Shown: piece after piece, positions 44,508-54,746 of the stretch | How the letters are laid out: the number at the start of each line of letters is the position of its first letter | Numbering within the stretch: position 1 is the first letter of the stretch | DNA from: Porphyromonadaceae bacterium FC4 | GTDB lineage: Bacteria; Bacteroidota; Bacteroidia; Bacteroidales; Porphyromonadaceae | Reading direction: 5' to 3' | Length of the DNA stretch: 64,000 bases | NCBI GenBank assembly: GCA_900120395.1 | Contig: LT635553.1 | Coordinates: 1,098,254 to 1,162,253, forward strand | Program-made: the position numbers and the translations under genes | The notes under the pieces: model-generated | Seen by the model: only the letters and a program-made list of their open reading frames with translations | Told to the model about the DNA's origin: nothing | The model's database searches: none

Positions 44508-44539
44508 CAAAAGTACCTAATTTTTGCAAACAGTCCCAA
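44508..44539 (-). promoter_or_regulatory. promoter of rseC-rnfBCDGEA operon
   Basis: On the minus strand TTGG (about 44536-44539) and TACTTTTG (44508-44515) are separated by 20 bp. The predicted start of transcription is downstream of ATGs at 44539 and 44506, which rules them out as start codons. Confidence 0.55.
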
Positions 44540-44667
44540 TATATATTAGAGTACGGCGAACGCATTGGGCAAGTACCAAGCCCCCGAAGGGTCAGAACAA
44601 TCAATACAACGATACAACTGATAAGTTGGGGAAAATATGGAGACCGGGAAAGCAATTACTTGATCTC

Positions 44668-44756
44668 AAAAAAATACTACTGAAAACGTTTCTCTTCTAT
44701 CCGTCAAACCGATCTCTTTCCTACTGGAAACAGATCGCTACTATCCGTGAAACTTT
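44668..44756 (+). repeat. dispersed tandem-palindrome repeat, copy 6
   Basis: The first unit is diverged (ATACTACTGAAAAC), the second intact with GAAACTTT at the end. It lies between the divergent rnf and mazG promoters in a ~585 bp gap. The remaining part of the gap (44757-44980) holds nothing recognisable. Confidence 0.88.
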
Positions 44757-44980
44757 CCGACATGGTATAGCACTGAAATCCAATAGCTTACAATCCGGCT
44801 AAAAATGACCTTCTTCCGGTGACCGAGCACATCGCACTCAAGGGGTAAATAGCAATGCTTCTCGCGACAAACGCAGTGGTGACAGTCCCAAGTACAATGG
44901 CGCAAGAGATTTAATACAGATAAAATCCACTTGAAAAACCTTCATTGATATACTTCCGGTCGCAGTTCATTCTAAAAGGG

Positions 44981-44988
44981 TAAATTTG
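44981..44988 (+). promoter_or_regulatory. -7 promoter element of mazG
   Basis: TAAATTTG, exact TAnnTTTG match, 25 bp before the ATG at 45014. Confidence 0.5.
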
Positions 44989-45013
44989 TGACCTGAATAA
45001 GTTGATAGATCCT

Positions 45014-45799
45014 ATGAGAAGAGAAGAACAGCTCAAATCTTTTGAAAAACTACTCGATATACTGGATATCCTGCGGGAGCAGTGCCCCTGGGATGCCAAG
45101 CAAACCAATCATTCACTACGCCCCAATACCATTGAAGAGGTATATGAGCTCAGTGACGCCCTCCTGAAGGATGATTCCGATGAGATCAAGAAAGAGCTGG
45201 GGGATGTGCTCCTCCATGTCCTCTTTTATGCCAAGATCGGAGATGAAAAGGGAGCCTTTGATATCAAAGACGTTTGCGACCGGCTGGCTGAAAAGTTGAT
45301 CTTTCGCCACCCCCATATTTTTGGAGGGGTAAAGGTAAAGGATGCCCATGAGGTCGAACAAAATTGGGAGGCAATCAAGCTAAAGGAAAAGGGAGGAAAC
45401 AAGACGGTCCTAGGCGGTGTCCCACGTGGCCTGCCGTCCATGATCAAAGCGTATAGGATTCAAGAAAAGGTGGCAAACGTAGGCTTTGACTGGAAGGATA
45501 AAGGAGATGTTTGGGCCAAAGTCTCTGAAGAGCTGGGAGAACTCCAAGAGGTCATCGAGAGCGATGACACCCAAGCACGCAAAGAGGAGGAGCTGGGAGA
45601 CTTGTTGTTCAGCCTGATCAACATGGGCAGACTCTACGGCGTAGACCCGGACACGTCACTGGAGCGAACAAATAATAAGTTTGCCCATCGCTTCAACTAC
45701 GTGGAGCAAAAGGCCAATGAAAACAACGAAGACCTTCGGAGCCTAACCCTCACACAAATGGAGGCATACTACCAGGAAGCAAAGCAGTTCGATGAGTAG
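45014..45799 (+). CDS. mazG: nucleoside triphosphate pyrophosphohydrolase MazG
   Basis: A 261-residue protein with two MazG helical repeats, hydrolysing (d)NTPs to monophosphates. The first domain has LREQCPWDAKQTNHSLRP then NTIEEVYELSDAL and KKELGDVLLHVLFYAKI; the second has KVSEELGELQEVIES and EEELGDLLFSLINMGRLYG, with the EExxE…ExxD metal pattern. The ATG at 45014 was chosen over an upstream TTG at 45002. A house-cleaning role fits. It has its own promoter. Confidence 0.95.
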   Translation: MRREEQLKSFEKLLDILDILREQCPWDAKQTNHSLRPNTIEEVYELSDALLKDDSDEIKKELGDVLLHVLFYAKIGDEKGAFDIKDVCDRLAEKLIFRHPHIFGGVKVKDAHEVEQNWEAIKLKEKGGNKTVLGGVPRGLPSMIKAYRIQEKVANVGFDWKDKGDVWAKVSEELGELQEVIESDDTQARKEEELGDLLFSLINMGRLYGVDPDTSLERTNNKFAHRFNYVEQKANENNEDLRSLTLTQMEAYYQEAKQFDE

Positions 45800-45901
45800 A
45801 GGTAAGGTCTACCATCCAACGGACATAATACATTGATAGAGATTGGTCAACAATACTGGCCAGGCAAGATTACTCAATAAACGTTTAATAAAAGATACAC
45901 A

Positions 45902-48079
45902 ATGCTTAAGAAAAAGATATATACAGTCACCGGCATGAGTTGTGCCGGATGTTCGGCGGCAGTACAGTCTGCCCTCCAAAAAAGTGCCGGAGTAGCCGAC
46001 GTGTCGGTTAATCTGCTTGAGAGTAACGCTAGTATCACGTACGATGACACGAAGACCTCGCCCGAGCAGCTTCAGGCTATCGTGCGAGGCATAGGGTATG
46101 ATATGCTCATTAGCGATGATCCGACAGAGCAGTCACTCCAAAGCGATGAAGAAGCACGAAAAGCTCTGTCTCAGTTGAGAGTAAAGCTCATTATTTCCGC
46201 CGTACTGTCGGTAATCATGATGGTCTTGGGGATGCATCCACATCTGATCGGGATGGGAGTGAGGACCGGAGAGCTACTGAACCTCTTTTGTGCCTCTGTC
46301 GTCTATTTTTACTGCGCCGGAGGGTATCACGTTCGTGCACTCAAGCAACTAAGACATCGGACGTTTACGATGGACACGCTGATCAGCATGAGCACCACCG
46401 TTGCTTATTTTTTCAGCATTATTCGTCTTGTATACAGTGTCGTAGGTCAGAGTGATCTCCTAGGTAGTAGTTATTTTGACGTGGTTGGGATGATCATGAC
46501 ATTTGTACTACTTGGCAAACTGCTCGAAGAACGAGCCAAAGATCGTACAAATGATGCGCTCAAGAAGCTTGTATCCTTAGCCCCATCCACAGCGATTGTT
46601 GAGCAAGATGGAGCGGTAGTGGAAAAGCCGGTCGAGCTTCTCCGACCCGGAGAGATCGTCCTACTCAGAAAAGGAGACTACGTGCCGGTAGATGGCTCAC
46701 TGCTCTCTCCCGGAAGTTTTGACGAAAGTAGTCTTACCGGCGAGTCTCTACCGGCAGATAAGATGGCAGGAGACCCTGTTTACTCAGGGACGGTAAGCGC
46801 CGGGAGTAGCACGAGGTTTGTGGCAGAAAAGATAGGGTCGGAGACACTACTCGGTAAAATAATCGATGCAGTACGAGATGCACAAGCCTCCAAAGCACCG
46901 ATACAGCGCATTGCAGACAAGGTCTCCGGGGTATTTGTTCCGGCGATACTGGTCATTGCACTCATGACTTTTTTGGCATGGGGATTTCTGGGCGACACCA
47001 CACCCTGGCTTCGTGGGCTCTACCATGCGATCAGCGTTCTCGTGATTGCCTGTCCGTGCGCCCTTGGGCTGGCTACACCTACCGCCATCACCGTAAGCAT
47101 GGGACGCGCTTCCGAGATGGGGCTCCTGATACGGGATGCAGTAGCACTGGAGCGACTTAGCAAAGTGACAGACATCATCTTTGACAAGACCGGCACCCTG
47201 ACAGAAGGAGAGTTTCGCATTGTAGAGGACTTATGGCTGAGTACTGATCCCATGGACTGGACCCTCCTATCCGTGGCGGAGCGCCATTCGTCACATCTTT
47301 TGGCTGAGATCCTATCAGAGACTTACAACACAGGGAAAAGTATGGACTTGGTCGTGAATGAAGTGGCAGGTGGCGGGCTATCTTTTGCGCACGAAGGTCA
47401 TAACTATAGAGTCGGTAATAAGGCTCACACCCCACACATCCCTACTCCGGAGTCAACAGCGTTTGAGAAAAAACACGCCACAGGCACCCTTGTCTATTAC
47501 ACAAAAGATAGCAAACTCATCGCTATCATTGCTCTAGATGACGACTTGCGCAAAGATACTCCGGAGGCAATCGCTAAGCTCTCACAGCGCGGACTTGACC
47601 TGCATCTGCTGTCCGGTGACCAAGATCTGCGGGTCAGTCGGTTTGCGACAAAGGTGGGCATCGACAATGCCCAAGGAGGCATGACAGCTTTGGACAAGAA
47701 ACAATACATCGATCGCCTGCAGTCCTCGGGAAAGGTGGTGGCTATGGTCGGTGATGGAATCAACGACTCACCCGCACTGGCGACAGCCGACCTGAGTATA
47801 GCGATGAGTAGCGGTAGCGATATCGCCACCGATGTGGCTCAGGTCACAGCTATCACCGACTCCCCCTTGGTTTTGGATGAGGGTATTGCACTCTCCAAGC
47901 GCACCGTACGTATTATTTACGAAAACTTCTTTTGGGCATTCATCTACAACCTCATTGCAATCCCCATCGCAGCTGGGTTATTCTACCCCACCATCGTTAT
48001 CTCGCCGATGATTGCCGCAGCTGCCATGGCTATGAGCTCAGTCTGTGTTGTATTGAATAGCCTGAGACTAAAGAAATAA
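45902..48079 (+). CDS. copA: copper-exporting P1B-type ATPase
   Basis: A 725-residue membrane ATPase with a single N-terminal metal-binding domain (GMSCAGCSAAVQ, CxxC at about 14), eight membrane segments, the CPCALGLATPTA metal site in the membrane, the phosphorylation motif DKTGTLTEG (about 425), GDGINDSPAL and the C-terminal MAMSSVCVVLNSLRL typical of Cu+ pumps. The usual SEHPLA nucleotide-binding motif reads RHSSHLLA: the His is kept but the following Pro is Leu. It exports Cu+ from the cytosol. Upstream 100 bp show no CueR-like palindrome. It stands 13 bp before folC. Confidence 0.93.
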   Translation: MLKKKIYTVTGMSCAGCSAAVQSALQKSAGVADVSVNLLESNASITYDDTKTSPEQLQAIVRGIGYDMLISDDPTEQSLQSDEEARKALSQLRVKLIISAVLSVIMMVLGMHPHLIGMGVRTGELLNLFCASVVYFYCAGGYHVRALKQLRHRTFTMDTLISMSTTVAYFFSIIRLVYSVVGQSDLLGSSYFDVVGMIMTFVLLGKLLEERAKDRTNDALKKLVSLAPSTAIVEQDGAVVEKPVELLRPGEIVLLRKGDYVPVDGSLLSPGSFDESSLTGESLPADKMAGDPVYSGTVSAGSSTRFVAEKIGSETLLGKIIDAVRDAQASKAPIQRIADKVSGVFVPAILVIALMTFLAWGFLGDTTPWLRGLYHAISVLVIACPCALGLATPTAITVSMGRASEMGLLIRDAVALERLSKVTDIIFDKTGTLTEGEFRIVEDLWLSTDPMDWTLLSVAERHSSHLLAEILSETYNTGKSMDLVVNEVAGGGLSFAHEGHNYRVGNKAHTPHIPTPESTAFEKKHATGTLVYYTKDSKLIAIIALDDDLRKDTPEAIAKLSQRGLDLHLLSGDQDLRVSRFATKVGIDNAQGGMTALDKKQYIDRLQSSGKVVAMVGDGINDSPALATADLSIAMSSGSDIATDVAQVTAITDSPLVLDEGIALSKRTVRIIYENFFWAFIYNLIAIPIAAGLFYPTIVISPMIAAAAMAMSSVCVVLNSLRLKK

Positions 48080-48092
48080 TCCACCACGCATC

Positions 48093-49406
48093 ATGGATAC
48101 CTATTCCCAAGCTGTTGACTTCTTATTTCAGCAGACGCCGGTCTTTCAAAACATAGGGGGAAAAGCCTACAAGCCGGGGCTCGAACGGGTAGAGGCGCTT
48201 CTTGAGCGCTTCGGGTCGCCTCAGACCAAGTTCCGCACCGTACACGTTGCAGGCACCAATGGCAAAGGCTCGACTTCCTCTCTCTTAGCATCCGTACTTC
48301 AGGAGTCGGGGTTGCGTGTAGGGCTCTTTACCTCTCCGCACTTGGTGGACTTTCGCGAGCGTATCCGTGTCAATGGTGAAATGATCTCAGAGGAGTACGT
48401 GCTCGACTTTGTCAAAAAGGTGGCACCCTCCATTCCACACGAGATAGAGCCCTCCTTTTTCGAGCTAACCACCGCCATGGCATTCGACTATTTCGCTACA
48501 AAGGAAATAGATATCGCTGTGGTGGAGGTCGGCATGGGCGGACGGCTGGACTCCACCAACGTCATTACGCCCCTCGTCAGCATCATCACCAACGTCAGCC
48601 TGGATCATACCGCTTATCTGGGAGACACTCTGGCAAAGATTGCATTCGAGAAAGCTGGCATCATCAAACCCAATACACCTGTGGTACTCGGGCGCAGCCA
48701 AGAGCCGGAGGTGACCGACGTCGTCAGTAGGAAAGCAGATAAGTGTGGAGCTCCGCTGACCATGGCAGACCGCAGACAAGAGATCCTGATGTACCGAGAT
48801 GAAGATAGTGGATACCGACTGACTACGGTACACTTCGGCACCCTCGCCCTACCCCTCGTTGGAGTCTACCAGATTGAAAACGCCGCCACCGTACTAGAGG
48901 CACTACTCATCCTTCGCAACAAAGGCATTTACATACCGGACGAAGCTGTGGCAGCAGGATTTCGAAAGGTTGCCCAAGTGGGACTAAGAGGCAGACTGGA
49001 GATGCTCCAGTCAGAGAAGCCACGCATCATACTCGATACAGGTCACAACCCCGGAGCTTGGGCATACCTCGGTCCACAGCTACAGGAGTGGCACACCCGG
49101 GGAGGACTGCTGAGCTTGATCGGAATGGCAGGAGACAAAGATGCCGCCACCGTCCTCTCTAATCTACCAAAGTCTGCTCCGCTCATCTGCACCAGAGCCA
49201 AAGGTGAACGTGCCATGCCTGCAGAGCAACTGGGAGAGTACGCCAAAAGAGATGGTATAGAGCACACCACCATTATCCCTGACATCTTGGCAGCCTACAA
49301 TACTGCCGTACAAACCTGCCTTGAAGAAAATATCCAAACCCTTTTCGTGGGAGGAAGTAACTTCGTTGTGGGCGAACTAATCCAAGATCTCAACAGCCAC
49401 GTATAG
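48093..49406 (+). CDS. folC: bifunctional dihydrofolate/folylpolyglutamate synthase
   Basis: A 437-residue Mur-ligase-fold enzyme that attaches glutamate to dihydropteroate and folates. Motifs: HVAGTNGKGSTSSLLASVL P-loop (about 50), TSPHLVDFRERIRVNG, the Omega region, VEVGMGGRLDSTNV and the C-terminal LDTGHNPGAW. Length is standard. It is 13 bp after copA, possibly the same transcript, although the functions differ. With folD at 53811 it covers folate metabolism. Confidence 0.95.
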   Translation: MDTYSQAVDFLFQQTPVFQNIGGKAYKPGLERVEALLERFGSPQTKFRTVHVAGTNGKGSTSSLLASVLQESGLRVGLFTSPHLVDFRERIRVNGEMISEEYVLDFVKKVAPSIPHEIEPSFFELTTAMAFDYFATKEIDIAVVEVGMGGRLDSTNVITPLVSIITNVSLDHTAYLGDTLAKIAFEKAGIIKPNTPVVLGRSQEPEVTDVVSRKADKCGAPLTMADRRQEILMYRDEDSGYRLTTVHFGTLALPLVGVYQIENAATVLEALLILRNKGIYIPDEAVAAGFRKVAQVGLRGRLEMLQSEKPRIILDTGHNPGAWAYLGPQLQEWHTRGGLLSLIGMAGDKDAATVLSNLPKSAPLICTRAKGERAMPAEQLGEYAKRDGIEHTTIIPDILAAYNTAVQTCLEENIQTLFVGGSNFVVGELIQDLNSHV

Positions 49407-49480
49407 TATTCCACAAATCCACAAGGCTTGAGGCAGTAAAATACCCATATCTAGGTATTCCAGTTTACTCAGTACTAAGG

Positions 49481-49488
49481 TATATTTG
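49481..49488 (+). promoter_or_regulatory. -7 promoter element of feoB
   Basis: TATATTTG, exact TAnnTTTG match, 38 bp before the feoB ATG. No Fur-box palindrome was recognised. Confidence 0.5.
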
Positions 49489-49526
49489 TGCTCCAGACGA
49501 AAACAGCATAATATACAAGTAAGTAA

Positions 49527-51920
49527 ATGATACTTTCAGAACTAAAGACTGGCGAACGGGGGATAATTGTAGCCCACCATTCTCCGAAGGTCTTTAGAAA
49601 AAGGTTGCTTGAGATGGGCTTTATACCGGGAGAAGAAATACTGGTGGTAAAGAACGCCCCCCTCAAGGATCCTGTTGAATACCATATCCTGGGCTATAAT
49701 ATTACCCTACGACGTTCCGAAGCCGAGACCATCGAAGTCAAGAGGATAACTCCAAACACATCAGACACCTCAAGCGACCAAACCGGTACATTTGCTTATA
49801 CAAGCGAAGACACAGGCCCCTATCTTTCAAAGACTGATTCTACAGGTGAAAACAAACATATTAGGGTCGCATTTGTGGGCAACCCCAACTGCGGTAAAAC
49901 ATCCCTCTTCAATGCCGCGAGTGGCGCATCGGAGCACGTCGGCAACTATAGTGGCGTAACCGTATCCGCAAAAACAGCCACGTACAGGCAGGATGGGTAC
50001 ACCTTTGAGCTCACGGATCTTCCGGGGACCTACTCCTTCTCATCGTACAGTCCTGAGGAACGCTTTGTCCAAGAATACCTCTTTGGGGCGGATGCTCCTG
50101 ATGTAGTCCTAAATGTAGTAGATGCCTCCAATCTTGAGCGTAACCTCTACATGACGACTCAAATCATGGAGAGCGGTATTCCCATGGTGGTCGCCCTCAA
50201 CATGTGGGATGAGCTGGAGAAAAGCAACAGCAAGCTGGACCTAAAGACTCTGAACAAACTGATCGGCATTCCCATGGTGCCTACCATTGGTCGGACCGGA
50301 TTTGGAGTCGAAGAGCTATTCGCAGAGATCATACATCTCTACGAACATAGCTCCGAATCCCGTCGTATCGTAGACGTACAGTATCCGGAGCTTTTAGAGG
50401 AGGCCATCGCTTTTACAAGAGAGGCAGTCATACAAGTAGAGGGTGATACTGACGACGCAGATATTGGACGTATTCGTCCTCGGTTTATCGCCATAAAACT
50501 CCTGGAAGAAGATGCCGCATTCGTAGGCTTGCTTAGCAAGCGTATTCCCAAGATTGACTACCTCAAAACCCGTGCCAGGTATGCGATCCAAGAGTACGAA
50601 CGAAAATCAAATAAAGAGACGCAAGAAAGTATCACCAATGGTAGGTACGGCTTTGTACGTGGTGCACTCCAGGAAACCTACAGCCCCGACTACTCAAAGA
50701 TCACCGAAAAGAATCTGAAGATAGACCGTGTGCTAACCCACCCGATTTGGGGATACCCGATATTTCTGCTCATCATGTTTCTTACTTTCCAGGCCACCTT
50801 TGTGCTTGGAGAGTACCCCATGAAGTGGATCGAGATGGGAGTGAACCGATTGGGAAGTGTCATAGGGATGTGGATGACACCGGGACCCCTTCATGATCTC
50901 ATTGTGGACGGAGTCATTGCCGGGGTTGGTGGTGTGCTCGTTTTCTTGCCCAACATCGTCATTCTGTACATCTGCATCTCCCTCATGGAGGATACCGGCT
51001 ATCTTGCTCGGGCTGCATTTATCATGGATAGGATCATGCATGGGATGGGACTGCATGGCAAGTCATTTATTCCGCTGTTGATGGGGTTTGGGTGCAATGT
51101 CCCCGCCATCATGGCGACACGAACCATTGAGAGCCGAAATGCTCGTATGGTCACCATGTTGGTCAATCCATTCATGAGCTGTAGTGCCCGACTGCCCATA
51201 TACCTACTGCTTGCCGGGACATTCTTTCCCGATCAGGCGGGTTTTGTACTGTTTGGGATGTACCTGCTCGGAATCATCGTTGCGGTAATCAGTGCCCTTT
51301 TTCTCAAAAGGTTCTTTTTTTCGAATGATGATACACCCTTTGTCATGGAGCTGCCTCCGTACCGTATCCCCACTGCCATCAGCGTTCTTCTACATATGTG
51401 GCAACGCAGTAAGCAGTACTTACAAAAGATGGGGACAACGATCTTAGTAGCCTCGATCGTCATATGGGCACTAGGTTATTTTCCTCACAGCGATGACCCG
51501 GATATTTCCCTTTCAGAACAACAGGAGCAGTCCTACATTGGGCAAATAGGTCATGCTATCCAGCCGGTTTTTGAGCCGCTACACTTCGATTGGAAGATGA
51601 GTGTTGCGCTCCTCACAGGTGTGGCAGCTAAAGAAATAGTGGTAAGTACGATGGGGGTCTTATACGACAACGATGCCGAGACTACTCGTCTGCCCGACAA
51701 GCTTAGGAGTGAAACTTATGCAGATGGCACAAAGGTTTTCAGCCCTACGGTAGCACTGGCCTTCATGGCATTTTCCCTTCTCTATGTACCATGTATAGCC
51801 ACTGTGGTAGCGATAAGCAAAGAGTCAGGCTCATGGAAGTGGGCTGGTTTTCAGGTTCTATACTCTATTGTCATTGCATGGATTGTAGCTTTTATGATCA
51901 CCCTGCTCTCTCCATTTTGA
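49527..51920 (+). CDS. feoB: FeoA-FeoB fusion, ferrous iron transporter
   Basis: A 797-residue Fe2+ transporter. Residues 1-73 are a FeoA SH3-like domain (LKTGERGIIVAHHSPKVFRK then RLLEMGFIPG), fused through a ~40-residue polar linker to FeoB. G motifs: GNPNCGKTSLFN (about 116), DLPGTYSF and NMWDE. The membrane half has two Gate-type halves, with MGFGCNVPAIMATRTI and ALLTGVAAKEIVVSTMGV. FeoA-FeoB fusions are usual in Bacteroidota. A small Cys-rich partner follows 4 bp later. Iron acquisition in anoxic habitats. Confidence 0.96.
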   Translation: MILSELKTGERGIIVAHHSPKVFRKRLLEMGFIPGEEILVVKNAPLKDPVEYHILGYNITLRRSEAETIEVKRITPNTSDTSSDQTGTFAYTSEDTGPYLSKTDSTGENKHIRVAFVGNPNCGKTSLFNAASGASEHVGNYSGVTVSAKTATYRQDGYTFELTDLPGTYSFSSYSPEERFVQEYLFGADAPDVVLNVVDASNLERNLYMTTQIMESGIPMVVALNMWDELEKSNSKLDLKTLNKLIGIPMVPTIGRTGFGVEELFAEIIHLYEHSSESRRIVDVQYPELLEEAIAFTREAVIQVEGDTDDADIGRIRPRFIAIKLLEEDAAFVGLLSKRIPKIDYLKTRARYAIQEYERKSNKETQESITNGRYGFVRGALQETYSPDYSKITEKNLKIDRVLTHPIWGYPIFLLIMFLTFQATFVLGEYPMKWIEMGVNRLGSVIGMWMTPGPLHDLIVDGVIAGVGGVLVFLPNIVILYICISLMEDTGYLARAAFIMDRIMHGMGLHGKSFIPLLMGFGCNVPAIMATRTIESRNARMVTMLVNPFMSCSARLPIYLLLAGTFFPDQAGFVLFGMYLLGIIVAVISALFLKRFFFSNDDTPFVMELPPYRIPTAISVLLHMWQRSKQYLQKMGTTILVASIVIWALGYFPHSDDPDISLSEQQEQSYIGQIGHAIQPVFEPLHFDWKMSVALLTGVAAKEIVVSTMGVLYDNDAETTRLPDKLRSETYADGTKVFSPTVALAFMAFSLLYVPCIATVVAISKESGSWKWAGFQVLYSIVIAWIVAFMITLLSPF

Positions 51921-51924
51921 TGCC

Positions 51925-52113
51925 ATGATCCAAACCATCATCGTATACATTATACTTTTTGCTACACTCTGCATAGTTGTCCATTGGGTCTGGAAGATCA
52001 TAAAAGGAAAAAGCAGTGCGTGTGACTCGTGTCCGGCACAAAAGCTTCCCAATAATTGCCACTGCAATGAATCCTCAAGAAAACAACCCCACCAATCAGA
52101 GCAGACGCATTAG
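51925..52113 (+). CDS. FeoB-associated Cys-rich membrane protein
   Basis: A 62-residue protein with one membrane helix (TIIVYIILFATLCIVVHWVW) and a tail bearing four Cys (SACDSCPAQKLPNNCHC). This matches the small FeoB-associated Cys-rich proteins that occur directly after feoB. The spacing of 4 bp argues for translational coupling. Function unproven; perhaps metal or redox sensing for FeoB. Confidence 0.85.
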   Translation: MIQTIIVYIILFATLCIVVHWVWKIIKGKSSACDSCPAQKLPNNCHCNESSRKQPHQSEQTH

Positions 52114-52208
52114 AATCCCCCATTTTGACCTCTGAGAAGATGTCTTGCCGATAGACACTTCACGAAAGCCGTTCGTACTGGCACAAAAAAACCGGGTGCC
52201 TGGTCGCC

Positions 52209-52299
52209 AAAAGTTTCCTACTGGAAAGCGATTGCTTCTATCCGTCAAATCGTTTTCTTTCCTACTGGAAACTTTTCGCTACTATCCGTCAATTTTTTT
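52209..52299 (+). repeat. dispersed tandem-palindrome repeat, copy 7
   Basis: Two units ending CTATCCGTCAATTTTTTT, like copy 3. It lies between feoB's partner and ffh, both on the plus strand, in a 326 bp gap that otherwise has only the ffh promoter. Confidence 0.9.
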
Positions 52300-52383
52300 A
52301 CCCGGATCTGAAGTGCAAAAAAATCCCATTGCGCCAACCCAGTTCTATCAATTGGAGAGAAAGAAAAGCTCCTAATAAATTGG

Positions 52384-52391
52384 TAGATTTG
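52384..52391 (+). promoter_or_regulatory. -7 promoter element of ffh
   Basis: TAGATTTG, exact TAnnTTTG match, 48 bp before the ffh ATG. Confidence 0.45.
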
Positions 52392-52439
52392 CATGTTATA
52401 GAAAGAATACAAGCACAAACTGTTAGGTACTAAGTATAG

Positions 52440-53765
52440 ATGTTCAACAACTTATCAGAAAGACTAGAACAGTCATTTAAGATACTCAAGGGAGAAGGAA
52501 AAATAACAGAGCTCAACGTCGCCGAAACCGTGAAGGATGTGCGAAGAGCACTCCTGGAGGCAGACGTCAATTATAATGTTGCCAAGGAATTTACCGACAG
52601 AGTCCGCGAGAAAGCCCTTGGTCAAAAGGTCTTGACTTCTGTAAAACCCGGCGAGCTCCTTGTCAAGATCGTCCATGATGAGCTGACAGAGCTTATGGGA
52701 GGATCTGCTGCTTCATTCGAAACGAATGCAAAGCCCAACATCATTCTAATGTCAGGTTTGCAGGGTTCGGGTAAGACTACTTTTACCGGAAAACTTGGTA
52801 ATCTGCTGAAGAGTAAACACGGTCTCAAGCCCCTGCTCGTTGCGGGTGATGTTTATAGACCGGCTGCAATTGATCAGCTAAAAGTACTGGGAGACCAACT
52901 AGATCTGCCAGTCTATACAGAAGAGGGAAACCAAGACCCTGTCGTCATCGCCCAAAATGCTCTAAAGCATGCGGCATCAAAGGGATATGACACCATCATT
53001 ATTGACACTGCGGGTCGCCTGGCTGTTGACGATGTATTGATGGACGAAATATCGCGCATCAAAAAGGCAGTCAACCCTACAGAGACTCTCTTTGTGGTGG
53101 ACTCCATGACCGGTCAGGATGCTGTTAATACGGCTAAGGAGTTCAATGATCGCTTAGATTTTGACGGAGTAGTCCTCACCAAGCTTGACGGTGATACCCG
53201 TGGTGGAGCTGCTCTCTCTATTCGCACCGTTGTCAATAAGCCGATTAAGTTTATCGGAACCGGAGAGAAGCCTGAGGCAATAGACGTCTTTTATCCTGAG
53301 CGAATGGCTGACCGCATTCTGGGAATGGGTGATGTCGTATCCCTCGTGGAGCGCATGCAGGACCAGTACGATGAGCGGAAAGCTGCTGAGCTGGAGAAAA
53401 AACTCAAGAAAAACGAACTGGACTTCAACGACTTTTTGGAGCAAATCCAGAACATCCGTAAGATGGGTAACCTCAAGGATCTCCTAGGTATGATACCGGG
53501 TGTCGGGAAACAAATAAAGGACTTGGACGTCGATGATGACGCATTCAAGGGAATAGAGTCCATTATCATGTCCATGACTCCTCAAGAACGAACAAATCCC
53601 AACATCATCAATGGTTCGAGAAGGAAAAGAATAGCTCAGGGAAGCGGCAATTCACTACAAGAGGTGAACAGAGTCATCAAGCAATTCATGCAATCGCGCA
53701 AGCTCTTACATAACTTCTCGAAGATGAGTGGCAACCTCCCTAAGAACATGAGAGGTATGAGGTAA
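52440..53765 (+). CDS. ffh: signal recognition particle protein Ffh
   Basis: A 441-residue SRP54 GTPase that targets nascent membrane proteins. N domain: ALLEADVNYNVAKEF; G domain: GLQGSGKTTFTGKLG (G1, about 107), DVYRPAAIDQL, DTAGRLAVD (G3), TKLDGDTRGGAALS (G4 region). C-terminal Met-rich M domain has RIAQGSGNSLQEVNRVIKQF. The length is normal. It precedes folD by 45 bp. No 4.5S RNA gene was seen nearby. Confidence 0.97.
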   Translation: MFNNLSERLEQSFKILKGEGKITELNVAETVKDVRRALLEADVNYNVAKEFTDRVREKALGQKVLTSVKPGELLVKIVHDELTELMGGSAASFETNAKPNIILMSGLQGSGKTTFTGKLGNLLKSKHGLKPLLVAGDVYRPAAIDQLKVLGDQLDLPVYTEEGNQDPVVIAQNALKHAASKGYDTIIIDTAGRLAVDDVLMDEISRIKKAVNPTETLFVVDSMTGQDAVNTAKEFNDRLDFDGVVLTKLDGDTRGGAALSIRTVVNKPIKFIGTGEKPEAIDVFYPERMADRILGMGDVVSLVERMQDQYDERKAAELEKKLKKNELDFNDFLEQIQNIRKMGNLKDLLGMIPGVGKQIKDLDVDDDAFKGIESIIMSMTPQERTNPNIINGSRRKRIAQGSGNSLQEVNRVIKQFMQSRKLLHNFSKMSGNLPKNMRGMR

Positions 53766-53810
53766 TAACGCTTTTGAAGAACCTAATAAATCCAAAACAG
53801 CAAGAAAACT

Positions 53811-54713
53811 ATGAATAAACAATCATATACCCTACTTGATGGGAAGAAGGTGTCCGATGAAATGAGAAAGGAGATAGCTGCAGACGTACAAGCAATCGTC
53901 GAGGCAGGCTACGAACCTCCACATCTGGCAGCCATACTGGTAGGACATGATGGAGGCAGTGAGACCTACGTCAAGAATAAAATGAAGACGTGCAATGAGT
54001 TGGGATTCAAAAGCACACTTGTACGTTTTGAGGAAGATGTTACCGAGGCTGAACTACTTGATAAGGTAAACGAAATGAACCACGACGACACCTTGGATGG
54101 TTTCATAGTTCAGCTGCCGCTCCCAAGTCACATAGACGAACAAAAAGTGATAGAGGCAGTAGACCCATCGAAGGATGTAGATGGCTTTCACCCGGTAAAT
54201 GTAGGAAAGATGAGTATCGGACTTCCCGGGTTTGTCTCAGCCACTCCATCCGGGATCATGGAGCTTCTCAAACGCTATGATATAGATACAGACGGCAAAC
54301 ACTGTGTGGTGCTTGGTCGCAGCAACATTGTCGGCAAGCCAGTAGCTATGCTGATGATGCATAAGGGCAACCCAGGGAATGCCACCGTCACCGTATGCCA
54401 TAGCCGTACAAAAAATATATCTGAGATATGCCGAAGCGCAGACATTATCATTGCTGCACTCGGGGCTCCTCACTTCGTCAAAGAGGATATGGTAAAAGAT
54501 GGCGCTGTAGTAGTGGACGTAGGCACAACTCGTGTCCCGGACAGCAGCCGAAAGAGTGGGTTTAGGCTGACAGGGGACGTTGACTTTGACAATGTTGCCC
54601 CCCATTGCTCATACATTACGCCTGTTCCCGGTGGAGTCGGACCGATGACCATCATATCCCTTATGAAGAATACGCTTATTTCCGCCAGACGTCGCAGGAA
54701 TATGCTAGAGTAA
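53811..54713 (+). CDS. folD: bifunctional methylene-THF dehydrogenase/cyclohydrolase
   Basis: A 300-residue enzyme of one-carbon metabolism. The catalytic [14 protein letters not shown] (Tyr…Lys), [13 protein letters not shown], the nucleotide motif [17 protein letters not shown], and [15 protein letters not shown] are all present. It interconverts 5,10-methylene-THF, methenyl-THF and 10-formyl-THF. Adjacent to ffh and the HD hydrolase on the same strand. Confidence 0.97.
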   Translation: MNKQSYTLLDGKKVSDEMRKEIAADVQAIVEAGYEPPHLAAILVGHDGGSETYVKNKMKTCNELGFKSTLVRFEEDVTEAELLDKVNEMNHDDTLDGFIVQLPLPSHIDEQKVIEAVDPSKDVDGFHPVNVGKMSIGLPGFVSATPSGIMELLKRYDIDTDGKHCVVLGRSNIVGKPVAMLMMHKGNPGNATVTVCHSRTKNISEICRSADIIIAALGAPHFVKEDMVKDGAVVVDVGTTRVPDSSRKSGFRLTGDVDFDNVAPHCSYITPVPGGVGPMTIISLMKNTLISARRRRNMLE

Positions 54714-54746
54714 CAAACTCACCATTTTGTAAACACACCTAAACCT

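Noticed and set aside
46800-47300. Inactivation of CopA by the SEHPLA to RHSSHLLA change
   Set aside because: The key His and all other pump motifs are intact; a single Pro to Leu change is not enough to call it inactive.
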